This document shows, piece after piece, positions 1-13,098 of a DNA stretch of 64,000 nt (its first letter is position 1; every line of letters starts with the position of its first letter). The notes beneath the pieces were generated by a model, which did not search any database, was not told the DNA's origin, and worked only from the letters and a program-made list of their open reading frames with translations. This DNA is from Lasioglossum baleicum (lineage: Eukaryota > Arthropoda > Insecta > Hymenoptera > Halictidae). Where the stretch lies: NCBI RefSeq assembly GCF_051020765.1, contig NW_027469122.1, forward strand, positions 434,001-498,000, given 5' to 3'. Position numbers and translations under genes: made by a program.

Positions 1-785
1 AGGCGATCTAGATTGGGCGCCGAAAAAAGAAGGTTCGAGAAGAAGTATCAAAAGCTCTCATGATTTATTTAAACATATTTCAACGAATTGCAGCAATGTA
101 GTACGTCATTTGTAATGAAAGATTATTTGATGTTATAGGATCGGATTTTTCCAAGATCCCTGTTTCTGATCACAGACACTCTGTTAAACTGAAGCACTTC
201 AATTTAACATGCACTATTTCATATATTGGATGATTGCAAAAGTTCATACTCAATTTACCTCGTGAACTTGTCTGAAACTAAACGTGCAACTTCTACGGAA
301 AAGGAAATCACAGGTTGTAAAATGTTCGGAGACAATTATAGAAAACAGAGTTACAGACTATATAATTGATTAATAAAACTGTTATTTATCCCAAATAGGG
401 TACGAACTTTTGCAAACACATTACTAATACATTACGTTTAGTAATACATTATTGGCTAACGATTGAAGGCTGTTAAAGGATCTAGTAAAGAATCATTGGT
501 CATGGACTTTAGAAAATGACGAAAAGATATTATATCTTAAATATAAACATATTATTAATATATTCAACGAAAAATATCCTGCATAGCTTATGGGAAGCAG
601 TAGTTAGATTTTTAAAAAAATACTGTCCACACTTGGACATCAGTCAATTACACATATAGGGGAAAATTATAACAAGATTTTCTTGTGGTCAAACAATGGA
701 TTATATGTACTTACTTAGACTACATTATCCTAACAACTAGTCAATTTACTCATAAGAGCACGTCAAGATAAAATTGACTAACATC

Positions 786-1220
786 TTACATTCTAATACA
801 TCTACTACGCCTCGAAGTTATTGAACCCACGCTCGCCACACTCTGCACTGGATTTCGAGGAATTTTTCGAACCACTCCAGTTTTGGTTCTGACGAAAGGA
901 ACAACTCTTCTCACCTGTGCAGGAATTATTAGATCCCTCTGTACAATCGTTCTCGGCTCATCCACAGCTTCCCCTAGAAAACGTTAATTCATTATCCGCA
1001 TTGCACGTTGCTTATGATGCCTAGCGGTTTGTCTTAGGATCTTGTCTGCCCTACAGACATTTAACCATTTCCGTGACACTTGAGCAGCGCAAAGCAGAGA
1101 CTTAGGCTCCAACTTGCGTAGAATCAGCTGGGATATCTCCGGCGGGAGTTCAGAAATGAAATCCAACTTGGCAGGTTCCAGTAGTCCTAGCGCACGGAGG
1201 AAAGACCTGAAGAACTCCAT
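786..1220 (-). pseudogene. F-box ORF, unit 1, nonsense-truncated
   Basis: The first 78 codons (984-1220) match the intact copies and keep the whole F-box, then a TAA (plus-strand TTA at 984-986) replaces Glu79. The remaining 65 codons down to the ancestral stop at 786-788 look otherwise undamaged. The promoter (TATA 1273-1280, initiator 1246-1251) is kept, so a 78-residue F-box-only product is possible. Confidence 0.7.
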
Positions 1221-1759
1221 GTTGCCGCTGCAGCGTCAGGATCTCGAATGATCTACTGTTCCAAATTTTGGGTTTATATACCCTTGGTTACGGTTGATCG
1301 CCTGTTCCGGTTCGGTGACCCGACCATTCAGGATCGAGCTCGGATGAATATATGTTTGTCATTGTTATGTTAACTTGCTGTTGAGTGCACGCATCAGGAA
1401 ATAAATTGTTGAATTTGTTTGCCGTATATCAAACTCTAGGGAAATGTTTCTGTTTGGAATACCTTATGAAATTGTTTCATTTTGGAATACGCCATGAAAT
1501 ATGTAGATAACATAAATTTACATCTTAAGATGTTTTCTTTCAATGACATAGGGAGTGGTATAGGTATGATGTTTAACCTACCGTCGGGCGCAGCGGTGCT
1601 AGGAGATACATCAATCACTATTTTGTGCAGTGTGATACATCCTTAAGCGGCGCAAACCCCTAGCTACTAGTCGCTTAATGTAAATGCTGTAATGTTGATT
1701 AGTTTTACATTTCAGAGACTCATTGTCTTAACCCTCATACGCTCCTCAAGAATATTTTC

Positions 1760-1798
1760 CTCAATCCGCGAATGGTTCGTAAGTCGGTCCGGATTGAG
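1760..1798. other. Perfect 9 bp inverted repeat in the satellite unit
   Basis: CTCAATCCG and CGGATTGAG are separated by 21 nt. The right arm is altered in units 12 and 13 (CGCATTGAG) and unit 15 (CGGGTTGAG) without matching changes in the left arm, which argues against strong structural constraint. Confidence 0.35.
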
Positions 1799-2305
1799 AT
1801 CAGCTTGAGCCCAACGCTAGATTTCTAAAAACCGCGCGGAAATTGCGTAACAGCAACGGAGGAAATTAAGGGGCCGCCACACCGGTTAGGGAAACTAAAT
1901 TCCTCAATTTCGAACAAATTTCGGATCTTATGGTTAGGACAGAGACGGAACGAAGCTAGCAGCCACTAGTGCGATAAAGATGGTACATTAGATAGAGGTC
2001 CAGACTTTGTAAACTCAAACGTCGAAAAAGCTTTTTTTTTATATTGATGTTCCCTGACACCCCCCCGCGGAGAGGGGAAATTAGTTTAGATTGCCCCGAG
2101 GCCGACAAAACCCCCCGACCCGCTAAGTCATAAGGGGAGTTTTGAGGGAATCAGAGTCAATCACAGTTCTGAACTAAAAAGAGAGGAAATTCTGGTGGAG
2201 GACAGGCGCAAAGTTTAGTATTTTGTTCCTACCACCCCTGAGTAGGGTGTCATTTGAAAGAGCTCGGGAAGAGGTATTGAGCCTCATAGGCTAGGAGCGC
2301 CTCCG

Positions 2306-2490
2306 AGGTCATCCGAAGGGCGTATAGCGTTTCTCGTAAATGAGAAAAGTTCTGTATGTATTTGGAGTCGCGAGGGCATTAGGATCTCTATCCCGAGGTC
2401 AGAGTGGAGGTGCCTTTGACTTTGAAAATTCTGACAAAGCCAAAGGTCTTGGAAACCTTTTTCAGATTTTGAAGGTCAAGGTCAAGGTCA
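2306..2490 (+). promoter_or_regulatory. Cluster of AGGTCA nuclear-receptor half-sites (unit 1; repeated in all units)
   Basis: Five AGGTCA half-sites on one strand in 185 bp: 2306-2311, 2396-2401 and three directly abutting copies at 2473-2490. The triplet contains two overlapping TCAAGGTCA, the extended half-site bound by FTZ-F1/SF-1-type monomeric receptors. In units 2, 4, 5 and 14 to 17 the third copy of the triplet is AAGTCA. It lies over 1 kb from the F-box promoter. Binding is inferred from motif only; part of the pattern may be simple hexamer repetition. Confidence 0.4.
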
Positions 2491-3754
2491 AAGGTGCAGG
2501 CGGGATCAGGAACCTCCCCCGAAGGTCGCCATATAAATTTGCGGTGTCGAGCGACAAAAAGTAGTGAAAAATGGCATAGAATAGGTTAATTTAGCAATTA
2601 AGGATTTAGATTTTAGGCTGCGTGCGGATAGGAATAGTGTTAAACGGTTAGATTTAAGAGTGCGGTTTCAATGTATCATATAGTTTGGATTGACATCTGT
2701 AAGGAAAAAATAAAATCCAGGTTAGGTTAATTTTTATTAAAATTGATTATAAAAAAAAGGGACCACAATTACGATTATGAAATTTCGTGCGCGCCAAAGA
2801 ACTGTGTTTACGGAATCTTTAAATGGACACAAAATAAATGACCCCCGCCGATTATGAATACGAAATTTCGAAAAAAAAATTATTCTGTAAATGATACGCG
2901 TTACACTTGTGTTATATGATTACGAAATATTGCAAAAAATCGATTGTCACGATAAAATTTTGGTAACAAAGGCGATCTAGATTGGGCGCCGAAAAAAGAA
3001 GGTTCGAGAAGAAGTATCAAAAGCTCTCATGATTTATTTAAACATATTTCAACGAATTGCAGCAATGTAGTACGTCATTTGTAATGAAAGATTATTTGAT
3101 GTTATAGGATCGGATTTTTCCAAGATCCCTGTTTCTGATCACAGACACTCTGTTAAACTGAAGCACTTCAATTTAACATGCACTATTTCATATATTGGAT
3201 GATTGCAAAAGTTCACACTCAATTTACCTCGTGAACTTGTCTGAAACTAAACGTGCAACTTCTACGGAAAAGGAAATCACAGGTTGTAAAATGTTCGGAG
3301 ACAATTATAGAAAACAGAGTTACAGACTATATAATTGATTAATAAAACTGTTATTTATCCCAAATAGGGTACGAACTTTTGCAAACACATTACTAATACA
3401 TTACGTTTAGTAATACATTATTGGCTAACGATTGAAGGCTGTTAAAGGATCTAGTAAAGAATCATTGGTCATGGACTTTAGAAAATGACGAAAAGATATT
3501 ATATCTTAAATATAAACATATTATTAATATATTCAACGAAAAATATCCTGCATAGCTTATGGGAAGCAGTAGTTAGATTTTTAAAAAAATACTGTCCACA
3601 CTTGGACATCAGTCAATTACACATATAGGGGAAAATTATAACAAGATTTTCTTGTGGTCAAACAATGGATTATATGTACTTACTTAGACTACATTATCCT
3701 AACAACTAGTCAATTTACTCATAAGAGCACGTCAAGATAAAATTGACTAACATC

Positions 3755-4189
3755 TTACATTCTAATACATCTACTACGCCTCGAAGTTATTGAACCCACG
3801 CTCGCCACACTCTGCACTGGATTTCGAGGAATTTTTCGAACCACTCCAGTTTTGGTTCTGACGAAAGGAACAACTCTTCTCACCTGTGCAGGAATTATTA
3901 GATCCCTCTGTACAATCGTTCTCGGCTCATCCACAGCTTCCCCTAGAAAACGTTAATTCATTATCCGCATTGCACGTTGCTTATGATGCCTAGCGGTTTG
4001 TCTTAGGATCTTGTCTGCCCTACAGACATTTAACCATTTCCGTGACACTTGAGCAGCGCAAAGCAGAGACTTAGGCTCCAACTTGCGTAGAATCAGCTGG
4101 GATATCTCCGGCGGGAGTTCAGAAATGAAATCCAACTTGGCAGGTTCCAGTAGTCCTAGCGCACGGAGGAAAGACCTGAAGAACTCCAT
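3755..4189 (-). pseudogene. F-box ORF, unit 2, nonsense-truncated
   Basis: This copy has the same Glu79-to-stop change as unit 1, leaving a 78-residue ORF (3953-4189) identical in protein sequence to the start of the intact copies. Promoter spacing is unchanged. Confidence 0.7.
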
Positions 4190-6724
4190 GTTGCCGCTGC
4201 AGCGTCAGGATCTCGAATGATCTACTGTTCCAAATTTTGGGTTTATATACCCTTGGTTACGGTTGATCGCCTGTTCCGGTTCGGTGACCCGACCATTCAG
4301 GATCGAGCTCGGATGAATATATGTTTGTCATTGTTATGTTAACTTGCTGTTGAGTGCACGCATCAGGAAATAAATTGTTGAATTTGTTTGCCGTATATCA
4401 AACTCTAGGGAAATGTTTCTGTTTGGAATACCTTATGAAATTGTTTCATTTTGGAATACGCCATGAAATATGTAGATAACATAAATTTACATCTTAAGAT
4501 GTTTTGTTTCAATGACATAGGGAGTGGTATAGGTATGATGTTTAACCTACCGTCGGGCGCAGCGGTGCTAGGAGATACATCAATCACTATTTTGTGCAGT
4601 GTGATACATCCTTAAGCGGCGCAAACCCCTAGCTACTAGTCGCTTAATGTAAATGCTGTAATGTTGATTAGTTTTACATTTCAGAGACTCATTGTCTTAA
4701 CCCTCATACGCTCCTCAAGAATATTTTCCTCAATCCGCGAATGGTTCGTAAGTCGGTCCGGATTGAGATCAGCTTGAGCCCAACGCTAGATTTCTAAAAA
4801 CCGCGCGGAAATTGCGTAACAGCAACGGAGGAAATTAAGGGGCCGCCACACCGGTTAGGGAAACTAAATTCCTCAATTTCGAACAAATTTCGGATCTTAT
4901 GGTTAGGACAGAGACGGAACGAAGCTAGCAGCCACTAGTGCGATAAAGATGGTACATTAGATAGAAGTCCAGACTTTGTAAACTCAAACGTCGAAAAAAA
5001 CTTCTTTTTTATATTGATGTTCCCTGACACCCCCCCGCGGAGAGGGGAAATTAGTTTAGATTGCCCCGAGGCCGACAAAACCCCCCGACCCGCTAGGTCA
5101 TACCGGGAGTTTTGAGGGAATCAGAGTCAATCACAGTTCTGAACTAAAAAGAGAGGAAATTCTGGTGGAGGACAGGCGCAAAGTTTAGTATTTTGTTCCT
5201 ACGACCCCTGAGTAGGGTGTCATATGAAAGAGCTCGGGAAGAGGTATTGAGCCTCATAGGCTAGGAGCGCCTCCGAGGTCATCCGAAGGGCGTATAGCGT
5301 TTCTCGTAAATTAGAAAAGTTCTGTATGTATTTGGAGTCGCGAGGGCATTAGGATCTCTATCCCGAGGTCAGAGTGGAGGTGCCTTTGACTTTGAAAATT
5401 CTGACAAAGCCAAAGGTCTTGGAAACCTTTCTCAGATTTTCAAGGTCAAGGTCAAAGTCAAAGGTGCAGGCGGGATCAGGAACCTCCCCCGAAGGTCGCC
5501 ATATAAATTTGCGGTGTCGAGCGACAACAAGTAGTGAAAAATGGCATAGAATAGGTTAATTTAGCAATTAAGGATTTAGGTTTTAGGCTGCGTGCGGATA
5601 GGAATAGTGTTAAACGGTTAGATTTAAAAGTGCGGTTTCAATGTTTCATATAGTTTGGATTGACATCTGTAAGGAAAAACTAAAATCCAGGTTAGGTTAT
5701 TTTTTATTAAAATTGATTATAAAAAAAAGGGACCACAATTACGATTATGAAATTTCGTGCGCGCCAAAGAACTGTGTTTACGGAACCTTTAAATGGACAC
5801 AAAATAAATCACCCCCGCCGATTATGAATACGAAATTTCGAAAAAAAAATTTTTCTGTAAATGATACGCGTTACACTGGTGTTATATGATTACGAAATAT
5901 TGAAAAAAATCGATTGTCACGATAAAATTTTGGTAACAAAGGCGATCTAGATTGGGCGCCGAAAAAAGAAGGTTCGAGAAGAAGTATCAAAAGCTCTCAT
6001 GATTTATTTAAACATATTTCAACGAATTGCAGCAATGTAGTACGTCATTTGTAATGAAAGATTATTTGATGTTATAGGATCGGATTTTTCCAAGATCCCT
6101 GTTTCTGATCACAGACACTCTGTTAAACTGAAGCACTTCAATTTAACATGCACTATTTCATATATTGGATGATTGCAAAAGTTCATACTCAATTTACCTC
6201 GTGAACTTGTCTGAAACTAAACGTGCAACTTCTACGGAAAAGGAAATCACAGGTTGTAAAATGTTCGGAGACAATTATAGAAAACAGAGTTACAGACTAT
6301 ATAATTGATTAATAAAACTGTTATTTATCCCAAATAGGGTACGAACTTTTGCAAACACATTACTAATACATTACGTTTAGTAATACATTATTGGCTAACG
6401 ATTGAAGGCTGTTAAAGGATCTAGTAAAGAATCATTGGTCATGGACTTTAGAAAATGACGAAAAGATATTATATCTTAAATATAAACATATTATTAATAT
6501 ATTCAACGAAAAATATCCTGCATCGCTTATGGGAAGCAGTAGTTAGATTTTTAAAAAAATACTGTCCACACTTGGACATCAGTCAATTATACATATAGGG
6601 GAAAATTATAACAAGATTTTCTTGTGGTCAAACAATGGATTATATGTACTTACTTAGACTACATTATCCTTACAACTAGTCAATTCACTCATAAGAGCAC
6701 GTCAAGATAAAATTGACTAACATC

Positions 6725-7159
6725 TTACATTCTAATACATCTACTACGCCTCGAAGTTATTGAACCCACGCTCGCCACACTCTGCACTGGATTTCGAGGA
6801 ATTTTTCGAACCACTCCAGTTTTGGTTCTGACGAAAGGAACAACTCTTCTCACCTGTGCAGGAATTATTAGATCCCTCTGTACAATCGTTCTCGGCTCAT
6901 CCACAGCTTCCCCTAGAAAACGTTAATTCATTATCCGCATTGCACGTTGCTTATGATGCCTAGCGGTTTGTCTTAGGATCTTGTCTGCCCTACAGACATT
7001 TAACCATTTCCGTGACACTTGAGCAGCGCAAAGCAGAGACTTAGGCTCCAACTTGCGTAGAATCAGCTGGGATATCTCCGGCGGGAGTTCAGAAATGAAA
7101 TCCAACTTGGCAGGTTCCAGTAGTCCTAGCGCACGGAGGAAAGACCTGAAGAACTCCAT
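6725..7159 (-). pseudogene. F-box ORF, unit 3, nonsense-truncated
   Basis: The Glu79 stop leaves an open frame at 6923-7159. The unit is a mosaic: the part around the gene and promoter carries variants seen in units 5 and 6 (for example the GGTTTGGTGACC variant upstream of the TATA), while the right half matches unit 1. Confidence 0.7.
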
Positions 7160-9693
7160 GTTGCCGCTGCAGCGTCAGGATCTCGAATGATCTACTGTTC
7201 CAAATTTTGGGTTTATATACCCTTGGTTACGGTTGATCGCCTGTTCCGGTTTGGTGACCCGACCAATCAGGATCGAGCTCGGATGAATTTATGTTTGTCA
7301 TTGTTATGTTAACTTGCTGTTGAGTGCACGCATCAGGAAATAAATTGTTGAATTTGTTTGCCGTATATCAAACTCTAGGGAAATGTTTCTGTTTGGAATA
7401 CCTTATGAAAATGTTTCATTTTGGAATACGCCATGAAATATGTAGATAACATAAATTTACATCTTAAGATGTTTTCTTTCAATGACATAGGGAGTGGTAT
7501 AGGTATGATGTTTAACCTACCGTCGGGCGCAGCGGTGCTAGGAGATACATCAATCACTATTTTGTGCAGTGTGATACATCCTTAAGCGGCGCAAACCCCT
7601 AGCTACTAGTAGCTTAATGTAAATGCTGTAATGTTGATTAGTTTTACATTTCAGAGACTCATTGTCTTAACCCTCATACGCTCCTCAAGAATATTTTCCT
7701 CAATCCGCGAATGGTTCGTAAGTCGGTCCGGATTGAGATCAGCTTGAGCCCAACGCTAGATTTCTAAAAACCGCGCGGAAATTGCGTAACAGCAACGGAG
7801 GAAATTAAGGGGCCGCCACACCGGTTAGGGAAACTAAATTCCTCAATTTCGAACAAATTTCGGATCTTATGGTTAGGACAGAGACGGAACGAAGCTAGCA
7901 GCCACTAGTGCGATAAAGATGGTACATTAGATAGAGGTCCAGACTTTGTAAACTCAAACGTCGAAAAAGCTTTTTTTTTATATTGATGTTCCCTGACACC
8001 CCCCCGCGGAGAGGGGAAATTAGTTTAGATTGCCCCGAGGCCGACAAAACCCCCCGACCCGCTAAGTCATAAGGGGAGTTTTGAGGGAATCAGAGTCAAT
8101 CACAGTTCTGAACTAAAAAGAGAGGAAATTCTGGTGGAGGACAGGCGCAAAGTTTAGTATTTTGTTCCTACCACCCCTGAGTAGGGTGTCATTTGAAAGA
8201 GCTCGGGAAGAGGTATTGAGCCTCATAGGCTAGGAGCGCCTCCGAGGTCATCCGAAGGGCGTATAGCGTTTCTCGTAAATGAGAAAAGTTCTGTATGTAT
8301 TTGGAGTCGCGAGGGCATTAGGATCTCTATCCCGAGGTCAGAGTGGAGGTGCCTTTGACTTTGAAAATTCTGACAAAGCCAAAGGTCTTGGAAACCTTTT
8401 TCAGATTTTGAAGGTCAAGGTCAAGGTCAAAGGTGCAGGCGGGATCAGGAACCTCCCCCGAAGGTCGCCATATAAATTTGCGGTGTCGAGCGACAAAAAG
8501 TAGTGAAAAATGGCATAGAATAGGTTAATTTAGCAATTAAGGATTTAGATTTTAGGCTGCGTGCGGATAGGAATAGTGTTAAACGGTTAGATTTAAGAGT
8601 GCGGTTTCAATGTATCATATAGTTTGGATTGACATCTGTAAGGAAAAAATAAAATCCAGGTTAGGTTAATTTTTATTAAAATTGATTATAAAAAAAAGGG
8701 ACCACAATTACGATTATGAAATTTCGTGCGCGCCAAAGAACTGTGTTTACGGAATCTTTAAATGGACACAAAATAAATGACCCCCGCCGATTATGAATAC
8801 GAAATTTCGAAAAAAAAATTATTCTGTAAATGATACGCGTTACACTTGTGTTATATGATTACGAAATATTGCAAAAAATCGATTGTCACGATAAAATTTT
8901 GGTAACAAAGGCGATCTAGATTGGGCGCCGAAAAAAGAAGGTTCGAGAAGAAGTATCAAAAGCTCTCATGATTTATTTAAACATATTTCAACGAATTGCA
9001 GCAATGTAGTACGTCATTTGTAATGAAAGATTATTTGATGTTATAGGATCGGATTTTTCCAAGATCCCTGTTTCTGATCACAGACACTCTGTTAAACTGA
9101 AGCACTTCAATTTAACATGCACTATTTCATATATTGGATGATTGCAAAAGTTCATACTCAATTTACCTCGTGAACTTGTCTGAAATTAAACGTGCAACTT
9201 CTACGGAAAAGGAAATCACAGGTTGTAAAATGTTCGGAGACAATTATAGAAAACAGAGTTACAGACTATATAATTGATTAATAAAACTGTTATTTATCCC
9301 AAATAGGGTACGAACTTTTGCAAACACATTACTAATACATTACGTTTAGTAATACATTATTGGCTAACGATTGAAGGCTGTTAAAGGATCTAGTAAAGAA
9401 TCATTGGTCATGGACTTTAGAAAATGACGAAAAGATATTATATCTTAAATATAAACATATTATTAATATATTCAACGAAAAATATCCTGCATAGCTTATG
9501 GGAAGCAGTAGTTAGATTTTTAAAAAAATACTGTCCACACTTGGACATCAGTCAATTACACATATAGGGGAAAATTATAACAAGATTTTCTTGGGGTCAA
9601 ACAATGGATTATATGTACTTACTTAGACTACATTATCCTAACAACTAGTCAATTTACTCATAAGAGCACGTCAAGATAAAATTGACTAACATC

Positions 9694-10128
9694 TTACATT
9701 CTAATACATCTACTACGCCTCGAAGTTATTGAACCCACGCTCGCCACACTCTGCACTGGATTTCGAGGAATTTTTCGAACCACTCCAGTTTTGGTTCTGA
9801 CGAAAGGAACAACTCTTCTCACCTGTGCAGGAATTATTAGATCCCTCTGTACAATCGTTCTCGGCTCATCCACAGCTTCCCCTAGAAAACGTTAATTCAT
9901 TATCCGCATTGCACGTTGCTTATGATGCCTAGCGGTTTGTCTTAGGATCTTGTCTGCCCTACAGACATTTAACCATTTCCGTGACACTTGAGCAGCGCAA
10001 AGCAGAGACTTAGGCTCCAACTTGCGTAGAATCAGCTGGGATATCTCCGGCGGGAGTTCAGAAATGAAATCCAACTTGGCAGGTTCCAGTAGTCCTAGCG
10101 CACGGAGGAAAGACCTGAAGAACTCCAT
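9694..10128 (-). pseudogene. F-box ORF, unit 4, nonsense-truncated
   Basis: The Glu79 stop leaves an open frame at 9892-10128. This unit is nearly identical to unit 2 along its length, which gives the first four units a dimeric pattern. Confidence 0.7.
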
Positions 10129-12663
10129 GTTGCCGCTGCAGCGTCAGGATCTCGAATGATCTACTGTTCCAAATTTTGGGTTTATATACCCTTGGTTACG
10201 GTTGATCGCCTGTTCCGGTTCGGTGACCCGACCATTCAGGATCGAGCTCGGATGAATATATGTTTGTCATTGTTATGTTAACTTGCTGTTGAGTGCACGC
10301 ATCAGGAAATAAATTGTTGAATTTGTTTGCCGTATATCAAACTCTAGGGAAATGTTTCTGTTTGGAATACCTTATGAAATTGTTTCATTTTGGAATACGC
10401 CATGAAATATGTAGATAACATAAATTTACATCTTAAGATGTTTTGTTTCAATGACATAGGGAGTGGTATAGGTATGATGTTTAACCTACCGTCGGGCGCA
10501 GCGGTGCTAGGAGATACATCAATCACTATTTTGTGCAGTGTGATACATCCTTAAGCGGCGCAAACCCCTAGCTACTAGTCTCTAAATGTAAATGCTGTAA
10601 TGTTGATTAGTTTTACATTTCAGAGACTCATTGTCTTAACCCTCATACGCTCCTCAAGAATATTTTCCTCAATCCGCGAATGGTTCGTAAGTCGGTCCGG
10701 ATTGAGATCAGCTTGAGCCCAACGCTAGATTTCTAAAAACCGCGCGGAAATTGCGTAACAGCAACGGAGGAAATTAAGGGGCCGCCACACCGGTTAGGGA
10801 AACTAAATTCCTCAATTTCGAACAAATTTCGGATCTTATGGTTAGGACAGAGACGGAACGAAGCTAGCAGCCACTAGTGCGATAAAGATGGTACATTAGA
10901 TAGAAGTCCAGACTTTGTAAACTCAAACGTCGAAAAAAACTTCTTTTTTATATTGATGTTCCCTGACACCCCCCCGCGGAGAGGGGAAATTAGTTTAGAT
11001 TGCCCCGAGGCCGACAAAACCCCCCGACCCGCTAGGTCATACCGGGAGTTTTGAGGGAATCAGAGTCAATCACAGTTCTGAACTAAAAAGAGAGGAAATT
11101 CTGGTGGAGGACAGGCGCAAAGTTTAGTATTTTGTTCCTACGACCCCTGAGTAGGGTGTCATATGAAAGAGCTCGGGAAGAGGTATTGAGCCTCATAGGC
11201 TAGGAGCGCCTCCGAGGTCATCCGAAGGGCGTATAGCGTTTCTCGTAAATTAGAAAAGTTCTGTATGTATTTGGAGTCGCGAGGGCATTAGGATCTCTAT
11301 CCCGAGGTCAGAGTGGAGGTGCCTTTGACTTTGAAAATTCTGACAAAGCCAAAGGTCTTGGAAACCTTTCTCAGATTTTCAAGGTCAAGGTCAAAGTCAA
11401 AGGTGCAGGCGGGATCAGGAACCTCCCCCGAAGGTCGCCATATAAATTTGCGGTGTCGAGCGACAACAAGTAGTGAAAAATGGCATAGAATAGGTTAATT
11501 TAGCAATTAAGGATTTAGGTTTTAGGCTGCGTGCGGATAGGAATAGTGTTAAACGGTTAGATTTAAAAGTGCGGTTTCAATGTTTCATATAGTTTGGATT
11601 GACATCTGTAAGGAAAAACTAAAATCCAGGTTAGGTTATTTTTTATTAAAATTGATTATAAAAAAAAGGGACCACAATTACGATTATGAAATTTCGTGCG
11701 CGCCAAAGAACTGTGTTTACGGAACCTTTAAATGGACACAAAATAAATCACCCCCGCCGATTATGAATACGAAATTTCGAAAAAAAAATTTTTCTGTAAA
11801 TGATACGCGTTACACTGGTGTTATATGATTACGAAATATTGCAAAAAATCGATTGTCACGATAAAATTTTGGTAACAAAGGCGATCTAGATTGGGCGCCG
11901 AAAAAAGAAGGTTCGAGAAGAAGTATCAAAAGCTCTCATGATTTATTTAAACATATTTCAACGAATTGCAGCAATGTATTACGTCATTTGTAATGAAAGA
12001 TTATTTGATGTTATAGGATCGGATTTTTCCAAGATCCCTGTTTCTGATCACAGACACTCTGTTAAACTGAAGCACTTCAATTTAACATGCACTATTTCAT
12101 ATATTGGATGATTGCAAAAGCTCATACTCAATTTACCCCGTGAACTTGTCTGAAACTAAACGTGCAACTCCTACGGATAAGGAAATCAAAGGTTGTAAAA
12201 TGTTCGGAGACAATTATAGAAAACAGAGTTACAGACTATATAATTGTTTAATAAAACTGTTATTTATCCCAAATAGGGTACGAACTTTTGCAAACACATT
12301 ACTAATACATTACGTTTAGTAATACATTATTGGCTAACGATTGAAGGCTGTTAAAGGATCTAGTAAAGAATCATTGGTCATGGACTTTAGAAAATGACGA
12401 AAATATATTATATCTTAAATATAAACATTTTATTAATATATTCAACGAAAAATATCCTGCATCGCTTATGGGAAACAGTAGTTAGATTTTTAAAAAAATA
12501 CTGTCCACACTTGGACATCAGTCAATTATACACATAGGGGAAAATTATAACAAGATTTTCTTGTGGTCAAACAATGGATTATATGTACTTACTTAGACTA
12601 CATTATCCTAACAACTAGTCAATTTACTCATAAGAGCACGTCAAGATAAAATTGACTAACATC

Positions 12664-13098
12664 TTACATTCTAATACATCTACTACGCCTCGAAGTTATT
12701 GAACCCACGCTCGCCACACTCTGCACTGGATTTCGAGGAATTTTTCGAACCACTCCAGTTTTGGTTCTGACGAAAGGAACAACTCTTCTCACCTGTGCAG
12801 GAATTATTAGATCCCTCTGTACAATCGTTCTCGGCTCATCCACAGCTTCCCCTAGAAAACGTTAATTCATTATCCGCATTGCACATTGCTTATGATGCCT
12901 AGCGGTTTGTCTTAGGATCTTGTCTGCCCTACAGACATTTAACCATTTCCGTGACACTTGAGCAGCGCAAAGCAGAGACTTAGGCTCCAACTTGCGTAGA
13001 ATCAGCTGGGATATCTCCGGCGGGAGTTCAGAAATGAAATCCAACTTGGCAGGTTCCAGTAGTCCTAGCGCACGGAGGAAAGACCTGAAGAACTCCAT
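12664..13098 (-). pseudogene. F-box ORF, unit 5, nonsense-truncated
   Basis: The Glu79 stop leaves an open frame at 12862-13098. It also has a private Arg72Cys change just after the F-box. This is the last unit, going right, with the shared nonsense codon. Confidence 0.7.

Noticed and set aside
9..30. ATTGGGCGCC near the unit anchor as a retroelement primer site, making the unit an LTR element
   Set aside because: It does not continue as a tRNA complement, no LTR pair or polypurine tract frames it, and the unit repeats head to tail with no internal direct repeat.
1436..1618. A 60 to 74 codon minus-strand ORF upstream of each F-box gene, present in most units
   Set aside because: It is present because the units are nearly identical; single-base indels abolish it in units 14, 16 and 17, its composition is unremarkable, and it lies upstream of the F-box promoter without its own signals.
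5374..5559. 61-codon plus-strand ORF containing Arg-Ser repeats (74-codon version in units 1 and 3)
   Set aside because: The Arg-Ser run is just the AGGTCA hexamer repeat read in one frame. Start and length change with single substitutions between units.
5641..5889. 82-codon plus-strand ORF in units 2 and 4
   Set aside because: It is closed in most other units by indels in the A-runs, and shows no recognisable features.
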